Source of the DNA: an uncultured Lachnospiraceae bacterium
Lineage (GTDB): Bacteria > Bacillota > Clostridia > Lachnospirales > Lachnospiraceae
DNA: 20,908 bases
Assembly: GCA_958426095.1 (NCBI GenBank)
Contig: CATZYB010000017.1
Coordinates: 1-20,908 of the forward strand
Direction: 5' to 3'
The translations under genes and the position numbers were made by a program. Of this stretch, positions 1-7,630 are shown one piece after another (position 1 is the stretch's first letter; each line of letters opens with the position of its first letter). The notes below the pieces were generated by a model. It had not been told where the DNA came from, ran no database searches, and saw nothing but the letters and a program-made list of their open reading frames with translations.

Positions 1-1424
1 GCCGAACCGACATCCACACCAGAAATGGACGACCCCTGCATGGCCAGCGCCATACCGGCGGCTCGCACTTTGCCGTTGCCCATGTCCCTCACCTGGAATT
101 TTTCATCCCAATGGAACAGCTCCCGGCATTTTTCTATACAACGGTCCAAGGCGCAGGCATTGGCCTTCTCGCCATAATAGGCCGGCATGACCATCCCCTC
201 ACGGACAATATTTTTCTCCCGAAGTGCGATCGGGTCCATGTTCAGGCGGTCCGCCAGTTCATTGACCGCGCTCTCCACGGCAAACAATCCCTGCGTCGCA
301 CCATATCCCCGATAAGCTCCGGCCGACTGGACATTGGTATAGACCACGTCGTAGCTAAAGCGATAGGCCTCCAGGCCTCCGGTGTAAAGGGGGATCGATT
401 TATGTCCGGACAGGCCGACGGTCGTCGGTCCATGCTCACCGAATGCCCCTGTATTGGACAGGGTATAAACATCCAGTGCGCGGATTTTTCCATCTTTAGA
501 AGCGCCAAGTTTTACATGGACTTCCATTTCATGGCGTGGGGAAGCGGCAATCTGGCTTTCATATCTTGTATAGATCATCTTTGCCGGACGCTTTGTTTTC
601 CATGTGACAAAAGCCGGATATACTTCCGCAATGACCGTCTGTTTTGCGCCAAAGCCGCCGCCGATCCGCGGTTTCTCCACCCGGACCATGGACTTCGGAA
701 TATCCAGGGCATTGGCAATGATACGTCGGCAGTGAAAGACGATCTGGGTCGAACTGATAACATGAAGCCGTCCATAACGGTCAATTTCCGTGTAGGTGCG
801 GAAAGTCTCCATCATGGCCTGCTGACAGGCTTTGACATGATAGGTATGCTCCACAATCTCGTCACACTCGGAAAAAACCGCCTCCACATCTCCGTCTCCG
901 GATACTTCACTGGCGCAAAGATTTCTTCGATTATCTGCCCCGACCGGACAAAGCGAACGCCAGTTATCTTCCGGATGGACTAAAATCGGATTATCCTTTG
1001 CCGACCGGAAATCCAGAACCGGTTCCAGCACCTGATAAGTGACCTTCAGTAATTTCAAAGCTTTATCAACCGCTTTTTCCGTCTCTCCGGCAACGATGGC
1101 GACCGCATCGCCCACAAAGCGGACTCTCTGATCCAATAAAAGCCGGTCATAAGGAGATGCCTCGGGATATGTCTGTCCTGCCATGGTAAACCGTTTCTGA
1201 GGAACATCTTTGTAGGTATAAATCCCCTCAATTCCCGGCACTTTCAATGCCGCGTCCATTTTAATATCTTCAATCAGCGCATGGGCATGAGGACTTCTGA
1301 GAACCTTTACGACCAGCGCATCGGACGGCGTCATATCATCCACATAGACCGGTTTTCCCAAAAGCAGCTGCATCGCATCTTTTTTACGCACAGGCTGTCC
1401 TACGGACTTAAAATTCCGGCTCAT
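1..1424 (-). CDS. xdhA: Molybdenum-binding subunit of xanthine dehydrogenase-type hydroxylase (partial, C-terminus off window)
   Basis: The open frame runs from an ATG at 1424 to the left edge without a stop, giving about 474 residues of a protein usually near 760. AGGAGG at 1433-1438 supports the start. The N-terminal part resembles the aldehyde oxidase/xanthine dehydrogenase a/b hammerhead domain (about residues 20-130). The molybdopterin-binding part follows, with GGGFGAKQ at 255-262 and a later AYRGYGATQG motif, whose Arg is the family's substrate-positioning residue. The enzyme would hydroxylate a purine or another N-heterocycle at a Mo centre. It follows the 2Fe-2S subunit gene with a 17-bp overlap, and the FAD subunit lies just before that, so a three-subunit enzyme is likely. 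The selD/yedF/yqeB/yqeC context suggests a selenium-dependent member. The true substrate (xanthine, nicotinate or other) cannot be told from this part. Confidence 0.9.
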   Translation of the reverse strand, partial: MSRNFKSVGQPVRKKDAMQLLLGKPVYVDDMTPSDALVVKVLRSPHAHALIEDIKMDAALKVPGIEGIYTYKDVPQKRFTMAGQTYPEASPYDRLLLDQRVRFVGDAVAIVAGETEKAVDKALKLLKVTYQVLEPVLDFRSAKDNPILVHPEDNWRSLCPVGADNRRNLCASEVSGDGDVEAVFSECDEIVEHTYHVKACQQAMMETFRTYTEIDRYGRLHVISSTQIVFHCRRIIANALDIPKSMVRVEKPRIGGGFGAKQTVIAEVYPAFVTWKTKRPAKMIYTRYESQIAASPRHEMEVHVKLGASKDGKIRALDVYTLSNTGAFGEHGPTTVGLSGHKSIPLYTGGLEAYRFSYDVVYTNVQSAGAYRGYGATQGLFAVESAVNELADRLNMDPIALREKNIVREGMVMPAYYGEKANACALDRCIEKCRELFHWDEKFQVRDMGNGKVRAAGMALAMQGSSISGVDVGS

Positions 1425-1890
1425 CCTGCCGCACCTCCTTTTTCCAATCCAAATATGCCCGGATACCTCGAAGCTGCCCTTCATACCCCGAGCATCGGCA
1501 CAGATTTCCGGCGAGAAAATCCCGGATCTCATCATCTGCAGGTTCGGGATTTTCCCGGAGCAGAGCAATCGTATTCATAACAAAGCCGGGATTGCAGAAA
1601 CCACATTGTTCCGCACCCTGGTCGGCAATAAAGCCCACAAATTCCTCAGCCTCTTCCTGAAGCCCTTCCAGAGTATCAATGACATGTCCGGAAGCTCTGG
1701 CTGCAAGCACACTGCAGGACAAGACCGGTGTTCCATCCATCAGGACCGTACATAATCCGCAGTTGGCCGTTTCACATCCCCGTTTGACCGAATAGCATCC
1801 CTTCGACCTTACAAAATCGATCAGCAGCATATCCGGCGCAATCTGTGCCTGAATCTGTTTTCCATTGAGCGTCATCTTAATATCCATCAT
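1408..1890 (-). CDS. xdhC: 2Fe-2S subunit of xanthine dehydrogenase-type hydroxylase
   Basis: A 160-residue two-domain iron-sulfur protein. A plant-type [2Fe-2S] domain carries C39, C44, C47 and C59. An all-helical second [2Fe-2S] domain carries CGFC (C96, C99) and CRC (C131, C133). This is the standard small subunit that passes electrons from the Mo centre to FAD. The usual CGFCTPG reads CGFCNPG here, a minor change. The ATG at 1890 overlaps the stop of the FAD subunit gene by one base (TGATG); a second ATG at 1887 and a TTG at 1893 are other possible starts. A GGGGGA stretch just upstream can serve as ribosome site. The 3' end overlaps the Mo subunit gene by 17 bp. Confidence 0.93.
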   Translation of the reverse strand: MMDIKMTLNGKQIQAQIAPDMLLIDFVRSKGCYSVKRGCETANCGLCTVLMDGTPVLSCSVLAARASGHVIDTLEGLQEEAEEFVGFIADQGAEQCGFCNPGFVMNTIALLRENPEPADDEIRDFLAGNLCRCSGYEGQLRGIRAYLDWKKEVRQDEPEF

Positions 1891-2681
1891 CAATCCCCCA
1901 TTAAAGCCAGCAATCCGCGCCGGACTAATACTTCACACAATTTTTTTCGATAATCGGCTCCGCCCCGCAGATTGCTTCCAAAGTTTGCCCTGGAAGCGAC
2001 ATTCGCGGCAAAGGCGGCCGCCGACTCCTGTGTAATCCCCGCGGCCAGAATCCCCTCTTCATCATCATAGAGGGCGGCTTTCATCGGGCGGGCGCCAATG
2101 ACACAACTATAATCTCCCTTCTGACCGGAGACAGCGCAGGTGAGTACGGGAAAATCTGTCGATGTGTTTCTCATGGACAGGTACACTGTCTTTCTCTCCG
2201 TCTTCGGAACAACCACCCGAACAAGAATGTCTCTGGTCTTTCTCGGAAATTCTGAAAACTCTTTCACACTCATGACCCCCGCATGATACAGTTCAACCTT
2301 CGCATCCAGGGCCATGAACAATGTGAGAACATCCGAAAATCCGAAGCGTCCGAAGATACTTCCCCCGACGGTTGCCACATTGCGGAACTGTACGCCGACA
2401 ATATGTTTGACGGACTCTGCCATCGCTCCCCGGGTCAGCTCATTTAACCCGGCATGGGTTTCCAATGCGCGCAGAGAAACCATGGCGCCGATCCGATATT
2501 CCTCCGGCGTCTCTTCAATCTGATCCAGTCCAAGATCGCACAGATCAATGGCTGTTCCTTTATTGCCGTTCTGCATTTTCAGCCATAACATACCGCCAAG
2601 CACCACATTGCTTTTTTTCTGACAAAGCGCATAGGCTTCTTCCAGGCTCTGCGCCCGGACATATTGATTGAATGAAAGCAT
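1890..2681 (-). CDS. xdhB: FAD-binding subunit of xanthine dehydrogenase-type hydroxylase
   Basis: A 263-residue protein of the CO dehydrogenase flavoprotein / molybdopterin dehydrogenase FAD-binding family. Visible marks are VVLGGMLWL near residue 26 (the FAD pyrophosphate loop position) and NVATVGGSIFGRFGFSD near residue 100, followed by LMALDA-type sequence. It would take electrons from the 2Fe-2S subunit and pass them to NAD or another acceptor. The start ATG at 2681 has GGAGGGAGA about 8-10 bases upstream. At 263 residues it is short compared with the usual 280-295. The gene lies 28 bp after yqeB and overlaps the 2Fe-2S gene by one base. Confidence 0.9.
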   Translation of the reverse strand: MLSFNQYVRAQSLEEAYALCQKKSNVVLGGMLWLKMQNGNKGTAIDLCDLGLDQIEETPEEYRIGAMVSLRALETHAGLNELTRGAMAESVKHIVGVQFRNVATVGGSIFGRFGFSDVLTLFMALDAKVELYHAGVMSVKEFSEFPRKTRDILVRVVVPKTERKTVYLSMRNTSTDFPVLTCAVSGQKGDYSCVIGARPMKAALYDDEEGILAAGITQESAAAFAANVASRANFGSNLRGGADYRKKLCEVLVRRGLLALMGD

Positions 2682-2709
2682 TTTTATCTCTCCCTCCGGC
2701 TATATTAAA

Positions 2710-3522
2710 CTATCTGTAATAATACGGAATGACTGCTTCAAGCACGCTTCCGGCAATACATCGGGCTTTATCGGAAATGGTAAAGCAGTTGACCAGTTCT
2801 TCTCTTCGCGGGTCTATGTCCGCGATCTTAAATCCTTTAGGAATCGGATATCCATCTCTTAAAAGCCCCCGGATAATCCCGGATATCGCAGCCGGTACGC
2901 CAGACATTCTTCCGTCAGCCGTTTCAATGCGGGCGATTTCATCCCCCGCATTGACCATATCTCCGATTCGGCATACATTATGAAATATTCCGGCTTCGGC
3001 CGCATGAATGACACGTTCCGACGTATAGCCTCCGATGTTTCCCGGAATTCCCGTATCCGGCAGAGCGCTGCCTGAGCGGATCAGCCGTCCCAGATTATGT
3101 CCCCGCATCGTTTCGATCACAACGTCTGCATCCTTTCCCGCCTCAAATCCGGGGCCAAGAGCCACCGTCAACGGCGCCATTTCTTTATAGGTCCCCAGAT
3201 TCTTTTTCGCAAGAATCCCGTCTACAACCACAACGGGATGCAACTTTTTGATGGCTTCCCCCTTTGGGTCCACTAAAACCGGAACATTGCCTTCGCCAAT
3301 CACAGCCTCCGCTGCTTCCCAATTTTCAATTCGTACGCCTTTCATCCCTTCCACCACGGTTTGCCCGTCATAAACAGCCTCGCTGACGGCGACCTGCCTC
3401 CGGATGGCCGACGGATATTCGGCTTCCAGCACCAGCACGGGCAATCCGGCTGACCAGAGACGATGTATCGTTCCCGTGGCAATATCTCCGCCGCCCCGGA
3501 CGATAATCAGCTTCTTTTCCAT
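2710..3522 (-). CDS. yqeB: YqeB / EF2563-family selenium-dependent molybdenum hydroxylase accessory protein
   Basis: A 270-residue protein with an N-terminal nucleotide-binding-like loop, RGGGDIATGTIHRL (residues 9-22), which is typical of the EF2563/YqeB family. Also visible are GPGFEAG and GNIGGYTSERVIHA in the middle, and a C-terminal segment resembling a small lipoyl-like barrel (AGIFHN through IARIETADG). The family is known from comparative genomics as a marker of selenium-dependent molybdenum hydroxylase systems; its biochemical role is not settled. The frame is open further upstream, but ATG 3522 is preferred. It has AAAGGAG about 11 bases upstream, begins directly with the conserved domain, and leaves one base after the stop of the XdhC-family gene. 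Confidence 0.9.
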   Translation of the reverse strand: MEKKLIIVRGGGDIATGTIHRLWSAGLPVLVLEAEYPSAIRRQVAVSEAVYDGQTVVEGMKGVRIENWEAAEAVIGEGNVPVLVDPKGEAIKKLHPVVVVDGILAKKNLGTYKEMAPLTVALGPGFEAGKDADVVIETMRGHNLGRLIRSGSALPDTGIPGNIGGYTSERVIHAAEAGIFHNVCRIGDMVNAGDEIARIETADGRMSGVPAAISGIIRGLLRDGYPIPKGFKIADIDPRREELVNCFTISDKARCIAGSVLEAVIPYYYR

Positions 3523-3523
3523 A

Positions 3524-4564
3524 CTATCCGACGCTCCTTTCCAGATACACTTCTGCCATACCGCCGCAGACCATGCCTTCATCTTCCGCATCTTTTCCCG
3601 TCATATCCAATCGAACAAGCTGACGTTCCGGCAATGACCCGGACAGCATCTGCCGTGCTTTCAGAATAACTTCGGCTTCCATACAGCCGCCGCCAATAGT
3701 TCCTACCGTATGTCCATCCTGATAGATCAGCATCTTTGTCCCGATTTCCCTCGGTACAGAACCTTTCTTTGATACGATGACTGCCATGACCAAAGGGGTC
3801 TGCGCTTCCAGCAGTGCGTCCAGAATCTCTCCGGCATATCCGGCTGTCCGCTTTTTACTGTTTTTTTCCTGAATGATCTCAGCCATAATGGAAACGGCAA
3901 TTTCCTCCGGAGTCTCTGCGCCGATAGACAATCCGATCGGCGTATGTACCTGCTCCAAAAGCTGTCGTCGGATACCTTTTGCTTCCAGGTGTTCCTTCAC
4001 AAGAGCCACCCGCCGGTGACTCCCCATCATTCCTATATAAGCGTTATTTTTATTCATGGCCTTTTCCAGGCAAAGGGTGTCATAGCGATGTCCTCTGGTG
4101 ACAATAACAAAATAGGTTTCATTGCTTCCCTCAATTCTGTCCATACCATGTTCAAAGCTGTCGCAAATGACTTCATCGGCTCCCGCCATCCTCGCATGAT
4201 CGGCAAACATTGGACGGTCTTCCACAACAGTGACATGAAAACCTATTTTTTTGCTGATTTCAATGACCGGAATGGACACATGACCGGCGCCGCAGATGAC
4301 CAGCTTATTTTTTCCGCCAAACCGTTCACAGAAAATCCGTGCTTCTCCGGTTGGCAAAATTCCGCTGCCGGGCCTTTCTAAAAGTTTTTCTTCCATAAAA
4401 GAAATCAGGCCGTCCGGATCGGAATTCCAGACTTTCTTATTTCCGCAAAACAGCGCCTTCTCTCCCTGTGAAACGCCTTCCAGCACTGTACATAACATAC
4501 ATTCCTGGTCTTGTATCGCTTTGTTGATCGTCTGATAAAGTCCTGTACCCTTTTCCTCTGTCAT
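3524..4564 (-). CDS. XdhC/CoxI-family molybdenum cofactor maturation factor with unusual domain order
   Basis: A 346-residue protein. Residues 86-235 form the XdhC_C Rossmann domain: CGAGH at 91-95, TRGHRYD at 156-162 and IGAETPEEIAVSIMAEI at 214-230. Residues 245-346 form a full XdhC_CoxI domain: GSVPREIGTKM near 268-278, GTIGGGC at 288-294 and MVCGGMAEVY at 331-340. In classical XdhC proteins the CoxI domain comes first. Here the first 80 residues are only a degenerate remnant-like segment (CTVLEG, GEKALFCG). XdhC proteins bind molybdenum cofactor and help install its terminal sulfur in xanthine dehydrogenase; here a Se insertion role is plausible but inferred. The start is ATG 4564, with GGAGG five bases upstream; a TTG further up at 4576 is less likely. 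Confidence 0.88.
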   Translation of the reverse strand: MTEEKGTGLYQTINKAIQDQECMLCTVLEGVSQGEKALFCGNKKVWNSDPDGLISFMEEKLLERPGSGILPTGEARIFCERFGGKNKLVICGAGHVSIPVIEISKKIGFHVTVVEDRPMFADHARMAGADEVICDSFEHGMDRIEGSNETYFVIVTRGHRYDTLCLEKAMNKNNAYIGMMGSHRRVALVKEHLEAKGIRRQLLEQVHTPIGLSIGAETPEEIAVSIMAEIIQEKNSKKRTAGYAGEILDALLEAQTPLVMAVIVSKKGSVPREIGTKMLIYQDGHTVGTIGGGCMEAEVILKARQMLSGSLPERQLVRLDMTGKDAEDEGMVCGGMAEVYLERSVG

Positions 4565-4577
4565 ATGTTCCTCCAAT

Positions 4578-4841
4578 TTACATCCGGATTTTTACAATCC
4601 GTTCATATTCAATGTCCGGCTCCCATTCCGCCGCTCCGGTACTGCCGTCGGAGGGCCGTCCCATGGCGGCATAATCCGCCGCAGTCATCCGCCAGGAGAT
4701 TCCGCATCCGGCCGAAATTTCCCTTGGCACCGGAATCAGCCGGCCCTTGATGCCATACTCCATACAATACTGTTCCATGGCCATCGCTTCAGCCGTCGTA
4801 TGAAATGTAATCACCACGTAATCCTTTTTTTCACGTCTCAT
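4578..4841 (-). CDS. DUF3343 small protein, putative Se/S carrier
   Basis: An 87-residue protein of the DUF3343 type. The N-terminus has a short beta-alpha start (VVITFHTTAEAMAMEQYC), and the core motif PVPREISAGCGIS (residues 38-50) holds a conserved Cys, Cys47, that could carry persulfide or perselenide. No membrane segment or signal peptide is seen. The family is described as Se/S carrier-like and is found beside EF2568-type cysteine desulfurase-like genes. The ATG overlaps the stop of the desulfurase-like gene by four bases (ATGA), so translation is probably coupled and joint action is likely. The carrier role is inference from family and context. Confidence 0.85.
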   Translation of the reverse strand: MRREKKDYVVITFHTTAEAMAMEQYCMEYGIKGRLIPVPREISAGCGISWRMTAADYAAMGRPSDGSTGAAEWEPDIEYERIVKIRM

Positions 4842-5974
4842 AGCTCTATCAACTCCCTGACAGCCTCTATGGCAATATCAACTTCTTCGTCCGTATTATC
4901 ATGTGAAAAGCTGAAACGTACCGCTCCCTGTTCAACGGTCCCAAGGGCTTTATGCATCAGAGGCGCGCAATGGGCTCCCGCCCGGACGCAGATTTTGTAA
5001 TCCTCCCACAAAATATCACTGATTTTTGCCGAATCTTCCTCACCGACATTTAAGGAAACAATTCCCGTTCGAAGCCCGGATTCCAGATCTCCATAAATAT
5101 GAATATCCGGTAAATCCTGTATGCCGCGGACAAAACGCCGGGACAGGGCCATTTCTTTCTCAAAAATCTTATCGGTCCCAGTCCGCAGAATATAATCCAC
5201 CGAAGCTCCCAGTCCGGCAATGCCGTGGACATTCAGTGTTCCCGCCTCCAATGCCGTCGGCATCACGGCCGGATGCTTTTTATCAAAGCTGTGTATGCCG
5301 CTTCCGCCGACTTTCAGCGGATCTATATCAAGTCCCTCCCGCACATAAATTCCGCCGGTTCCCTGGGGACCTAAGAGACCTTTGTGCCCGGTAAAACAGA
5401 GGACATCAATCCCCGTCTCTTCCACCGAGATCGGCAGGATCCCGGCACTTTGAGACGCATCTGTGATCAATAAAAGTCCATGCTCCTTTGTAAAGGCGGC
5501 GATCCGCTCCATATCCGTCACATTTCCGGTCAGGTTCGAAGCATGAGTAATTACAACGGCTTTTGTATTTGCCCGGACCAATTCTTCCAGGGAATCATAC
5601 CGCAGCCGTCCCTTTGTATCCACATCTATGAAAGAAATCTCTGCGCCCTGTTCCTCCATCCGATATAGGGGCCTTAGAACTGAATTATGCTCGCACACGG
5701 ATGTAATGACATGATCGCCCGGTTTAAAGATCCCCTGAATAGCGATATTGAGCGCTTCCGTGGCATTACTGGTAAAAGCGATCCGTGACGGATTTGATAT
5801 TCCAAAAAGCCGGGCCAGCTTTCCCCTCGTCTGATAAAGAATACGAGAAGCCGCAAGGGTCGGCTCATGGGCGCCCCTTCCGGCATTTCCCGCCCTGCGG
5901 AGAGCCTGTATCACCGCTTCTTCCACACCCTCCGGCTTTTTTAAAGTCGTCGCCGCATTATCAAAATATATCAT
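4838..5974 (-). CDS. Cysteine desulfurase-like PLP enzyme of the EF2568 (SDMH-linked) family
   Basis: A 378-residue class V aminotransferase-fold protein. The N-terminus is YFDNAATT. SEHNSV-type sequence (here CEHNSVL, 94-100) supplies the His that stacks on PLP, Asp172 lies in TDASQSAG, Lys198 in TGHKG forms the Schiff base, and Cys336 in RAGAHC is the likely persulfide cysteine. It therefore has every residue needed for a SufS-type cysteine desulfurase or selenocysteine lyase. Clustering with selD, yedF and the DUF3343 gene suggests it feeds Se or S to selenophosphate synthetase or to the hydroxylase cofactor. It overlaps both neighbours by ATGA junctions and has no strong ribosome site of its own, so it probably depends on coupling to yedF. 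Confidence 0.93.
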   Translation of the reverse strand: MIYFDNAATTLKKPEGVEEAVIQALRRAGNAGRGAHEPTLAASRILYQTRGKLARLFGISNPSRIAFTSNATEALNIAIQGIFKPGDHVITSVCEHNSVLRPLYRMEEQGAEISFIDVDTKGRLRYDSLEELVRANTKAVVITHASNLTGNVTDMERIAAFTKEHGLLLITDASQSAGILPISVEETGIDVLCFTGHKGLLGPQGTGGIYVREGLDIDPLKVGGSGIHSFDKKHPAVMPTALEAGTLNVHGIAGLGASVDYILRTGTDKIFEKEMALSRRFVRGIQDLPDIHIYGDLESGLRTGIVSLNVGEEDSAKISDILWEDYKICVRAGAHCAPLMHKALGTVEQGAVRFSFSHDNTDEEVDIAIEAVRELIEL

Positions 5975-6585
5975 GGTCTTATCAGCAGGCTCGCCTGAGT
6001 CATTTTCTCAACAATGGCATACATATTCGTCACACTGCCGACCTGAAGCTTTTCCGTCAGCCCATAATGATTCAGACAAGTACCGCAAGTCATGATCTCT
6101 ACTCCCTGGGCTTCCAACGACTTCAAATCTTCCAGTGTCGGCGCGTCCTCGCAGCTCAGTTTTGCGCCGCCATTATATAAAAGTACCGTAGACGGCAGCT
6201 CATCCTGCTGTGTCAGTGCAAAGATAAATCCTTTCATCAAAATCCGTCCCAATTCGTCATCGCCGTTTCCCATAGTATCCGAAGAGATAACAACGACCAT
6301 ATTTTTTCGGGCGTCCGGAAGACAGCTTTCTCCCTGAGGCGCTTCCGTTCCGGCTGGATCCTCTGCATCACCAATGGTCATGACAACCCGGTATTTCTGT
6401 TCTTCCAGCTTTTCCGAGATAACGCCGTAATTTTTCTGAACCGCCATTTTTGTCAGATTCTGGACGGCAATTTCATTATCCACCAGAATTTCCACCTGTC
6501 CGGCGCCTCCCATATCTTTAATCGCATTTTTAGTCTTTACTACCGGAATCGGACACGTATCTCCCATGGCATTAATTTTTATCAT
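5971..6585 (-). CDS. yedF: Selenium metabolism protein YedF (TusA-like plus DsrE-like)
   Basis: A 204-residue fusion. Residues 1-72 are a TusA/SirA-type domain with the CPIP motif at 11-14; Cys11 is the likely sulfur or selenium carrying residue. Residues about 95-204 are a DsrE-like domain with CGTC at 167-170. This two-domain form is the YedF protein found beside selD. Its likely role is Se/S transfer toward selenophosphate or hydroxylase maturation; direct biochemical proof is limited, so this is inferred from family. The start ATG 6585 has GGAGG about eight bases upstream, inside the 3' end of selD, and the genes overlap by 14 bp. The stop overlaps the next ATG (ATGA). Confidence 0.93.
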   Translation of the reverse strand: MIKINAMGDTCPIPVVKTKNAIKDMGGAGQVEILVDNEIAVQNLTKMAVQKNYGVISEKLEEQKYRVVMTIGDAEDPAGTEAPQGESCLPDARKNMVVVISSDTMGNGDDELGRILMKGFIFALTQQDELPSTVLLYNGGAKLSCEDAPTLEDLKSLEAQGVEIMTCGTCLNHYGLTEKLQVGSVTNMYAIVEKMTQASLLIRP

Positions 6586-7621
6586 TTTCGTTTCCTCCAG
6601 TCACATATATTTCTGTTTCTTCCTTTTCTATAATCTCTCCCACCAGTCTCGCAGGCAATCCGCAGTCCTGTAATTCGGACAGCAATCCTTCGGCCTGCTC
6701 CGCTTTTACGGCCATCAAAAGCCCGCCGGAAGTCTGAGGGTCAAAAAGCACTTCCTCCATGGCAAAGGATACATTTTCAAACTTCACATGAGGTCCCGTA
6801 TGGTTACGATTTTTCTGTCCCCCGGCCGTCAATAGAAATTCATCGGCATATTCCAGAGCACTGTCGATCACCGGAATCTGGTCTGCATAAATATGACAGG
6901 ACAGCCGTCCGTCCATCATTTCATGCAAATGGCCTAAAAAACCAAAGCCGGTCACATCGGTGCATGCATGGATTTCATACCTGCGGCTGATTTCCGAAGC
7001 TTTTTTGTTCAAAGTCGTCATGGAGGCGATCGCCTCCGACATAGCGGCCCCGGAAGCCTGTTGTACACGGTTTGCCGTACATACGATCCCCACGCCCAGC
7101 TTCTTTGTGAGAATCAGCTTGTCTCCTGGTTTTCCCTGGTTGTTTGGATAAATATGCTTCGGATGGACCAGTCCCGTTACAGAAAGCCCATACTTAATAT
7201 CCGAATCCGCAATGGAATGTCCGCCGGAAAGAATGCCCCCGGCTTCCATGACCATTTCCGAACCGCCCCGCATGATCTCGCCTAAAACATTTAAATCCAT
7301 GGTCTCAGGAAAACAGACGATGTTCAGCGCCGTTTTGACCGTACCGCCCATGGCATACACATCACTCAGCGCATTGGCCGCCGCAATTTTTCCAAAAGTA
7401 TAAGGGTCCTCCACCATCGGCGGAAAGAAATCCAATGTCTGGACAATGGCCACGTCCTCCGTGATCTTATAAACTGCCGCATCGTCCTTGCTGTCATAAC
7501 CGATCAGCAGATTCGGGTCCGGCGCCCCCTTCGGAAGCTTTTCCAACACTCTGGAAAGTACCCCGGCGCCCAATTTTGCGGTACAGCCGCCGCCCTTACA
7601 AAATATTATCTTTTCACTCAT
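6572..7621 (-). CDS. selD: Selenide, water dikinase (selenophosphate synthetase), Cys form
   Basis: A 349-residue protein of normal SelD length. It makes selenophosphate from selenide and ATP. The active-site segment GGGCTAKL has Cys13 and Lys16, which match the catalytic Cys17 and Lys20 of E. coli SelD; the codon is TGT, so this is the Cys and not the selenocysteine form. The metal/ATP-binding core QTLDFFPPMVEDPYTFG (from residue 61) followed by ANALSDVYAMGG (82-93) is intact. The ATG at 7621 has AAAGGTGA a few bases upstream. It follows yqeC by 9 bp and overlaps yedF by 14 bp. Selenophosphate here could serve the hydroxylase cofactor, selenoproteins or tRNA selenouridine; selA, selB, selC and mnmH are not in the window. 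Confidence 0.97.
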   Translation of the reverse strand: MSEKIIFCKGGGCTAKLGAGVLSRVLEKLPKGAPDPNLLIGYDSKDDAAVYKITEDVAIVQTLDFFPPMVEDPYTFGKIAAANALSDVYAMGGTVKTALNIVCFPETMDLNVLGEIMRGGSEMVMEAGGILSGGHSIADSDIKYGLSVTGLVHPKHIYPNNQGKPGDKLILTKKLGVGIVCTANRVQQASGAAMSEAIASMTTLNKKASEISRRYEIHACTDVTGFGFLGHLHEMMDGRLSCHIYADQIPVIDSALEYADEFLLTAGGQKNRNHTGPHVKFENVSFAMEEVLFDPQTSGGLLMAVKAEQAEGLLSELQDCGLPARLVGEIIEKEETEIYVTGGNENDKN

Positions 7622-7630
7622 AACTCACCT

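Noticed and set aside
111..983. Plus-strand open frame of 290 codons opposite the Mo subunit gene
   Set aside because: No recognisable domain and no good ribosome site; the opposite frame is a clear xanthine dehydrogenase-type subunit with conserved motifs, so this is a composition shadow.
3523..3591. Upstream extension of the yqeB frame by 23 codons
   Set aside because: It would overlap the XdhC-family gene by 68 bp and lacks family similarity; ATG 3522 starts right at the conserved domain.
4576..4576. TTG start for the XdhC-family gene, four codons upstream
   Set aside because: ATG 4564 has GGAGG at ideal spacing; the TTG would overlap that ribosome site.
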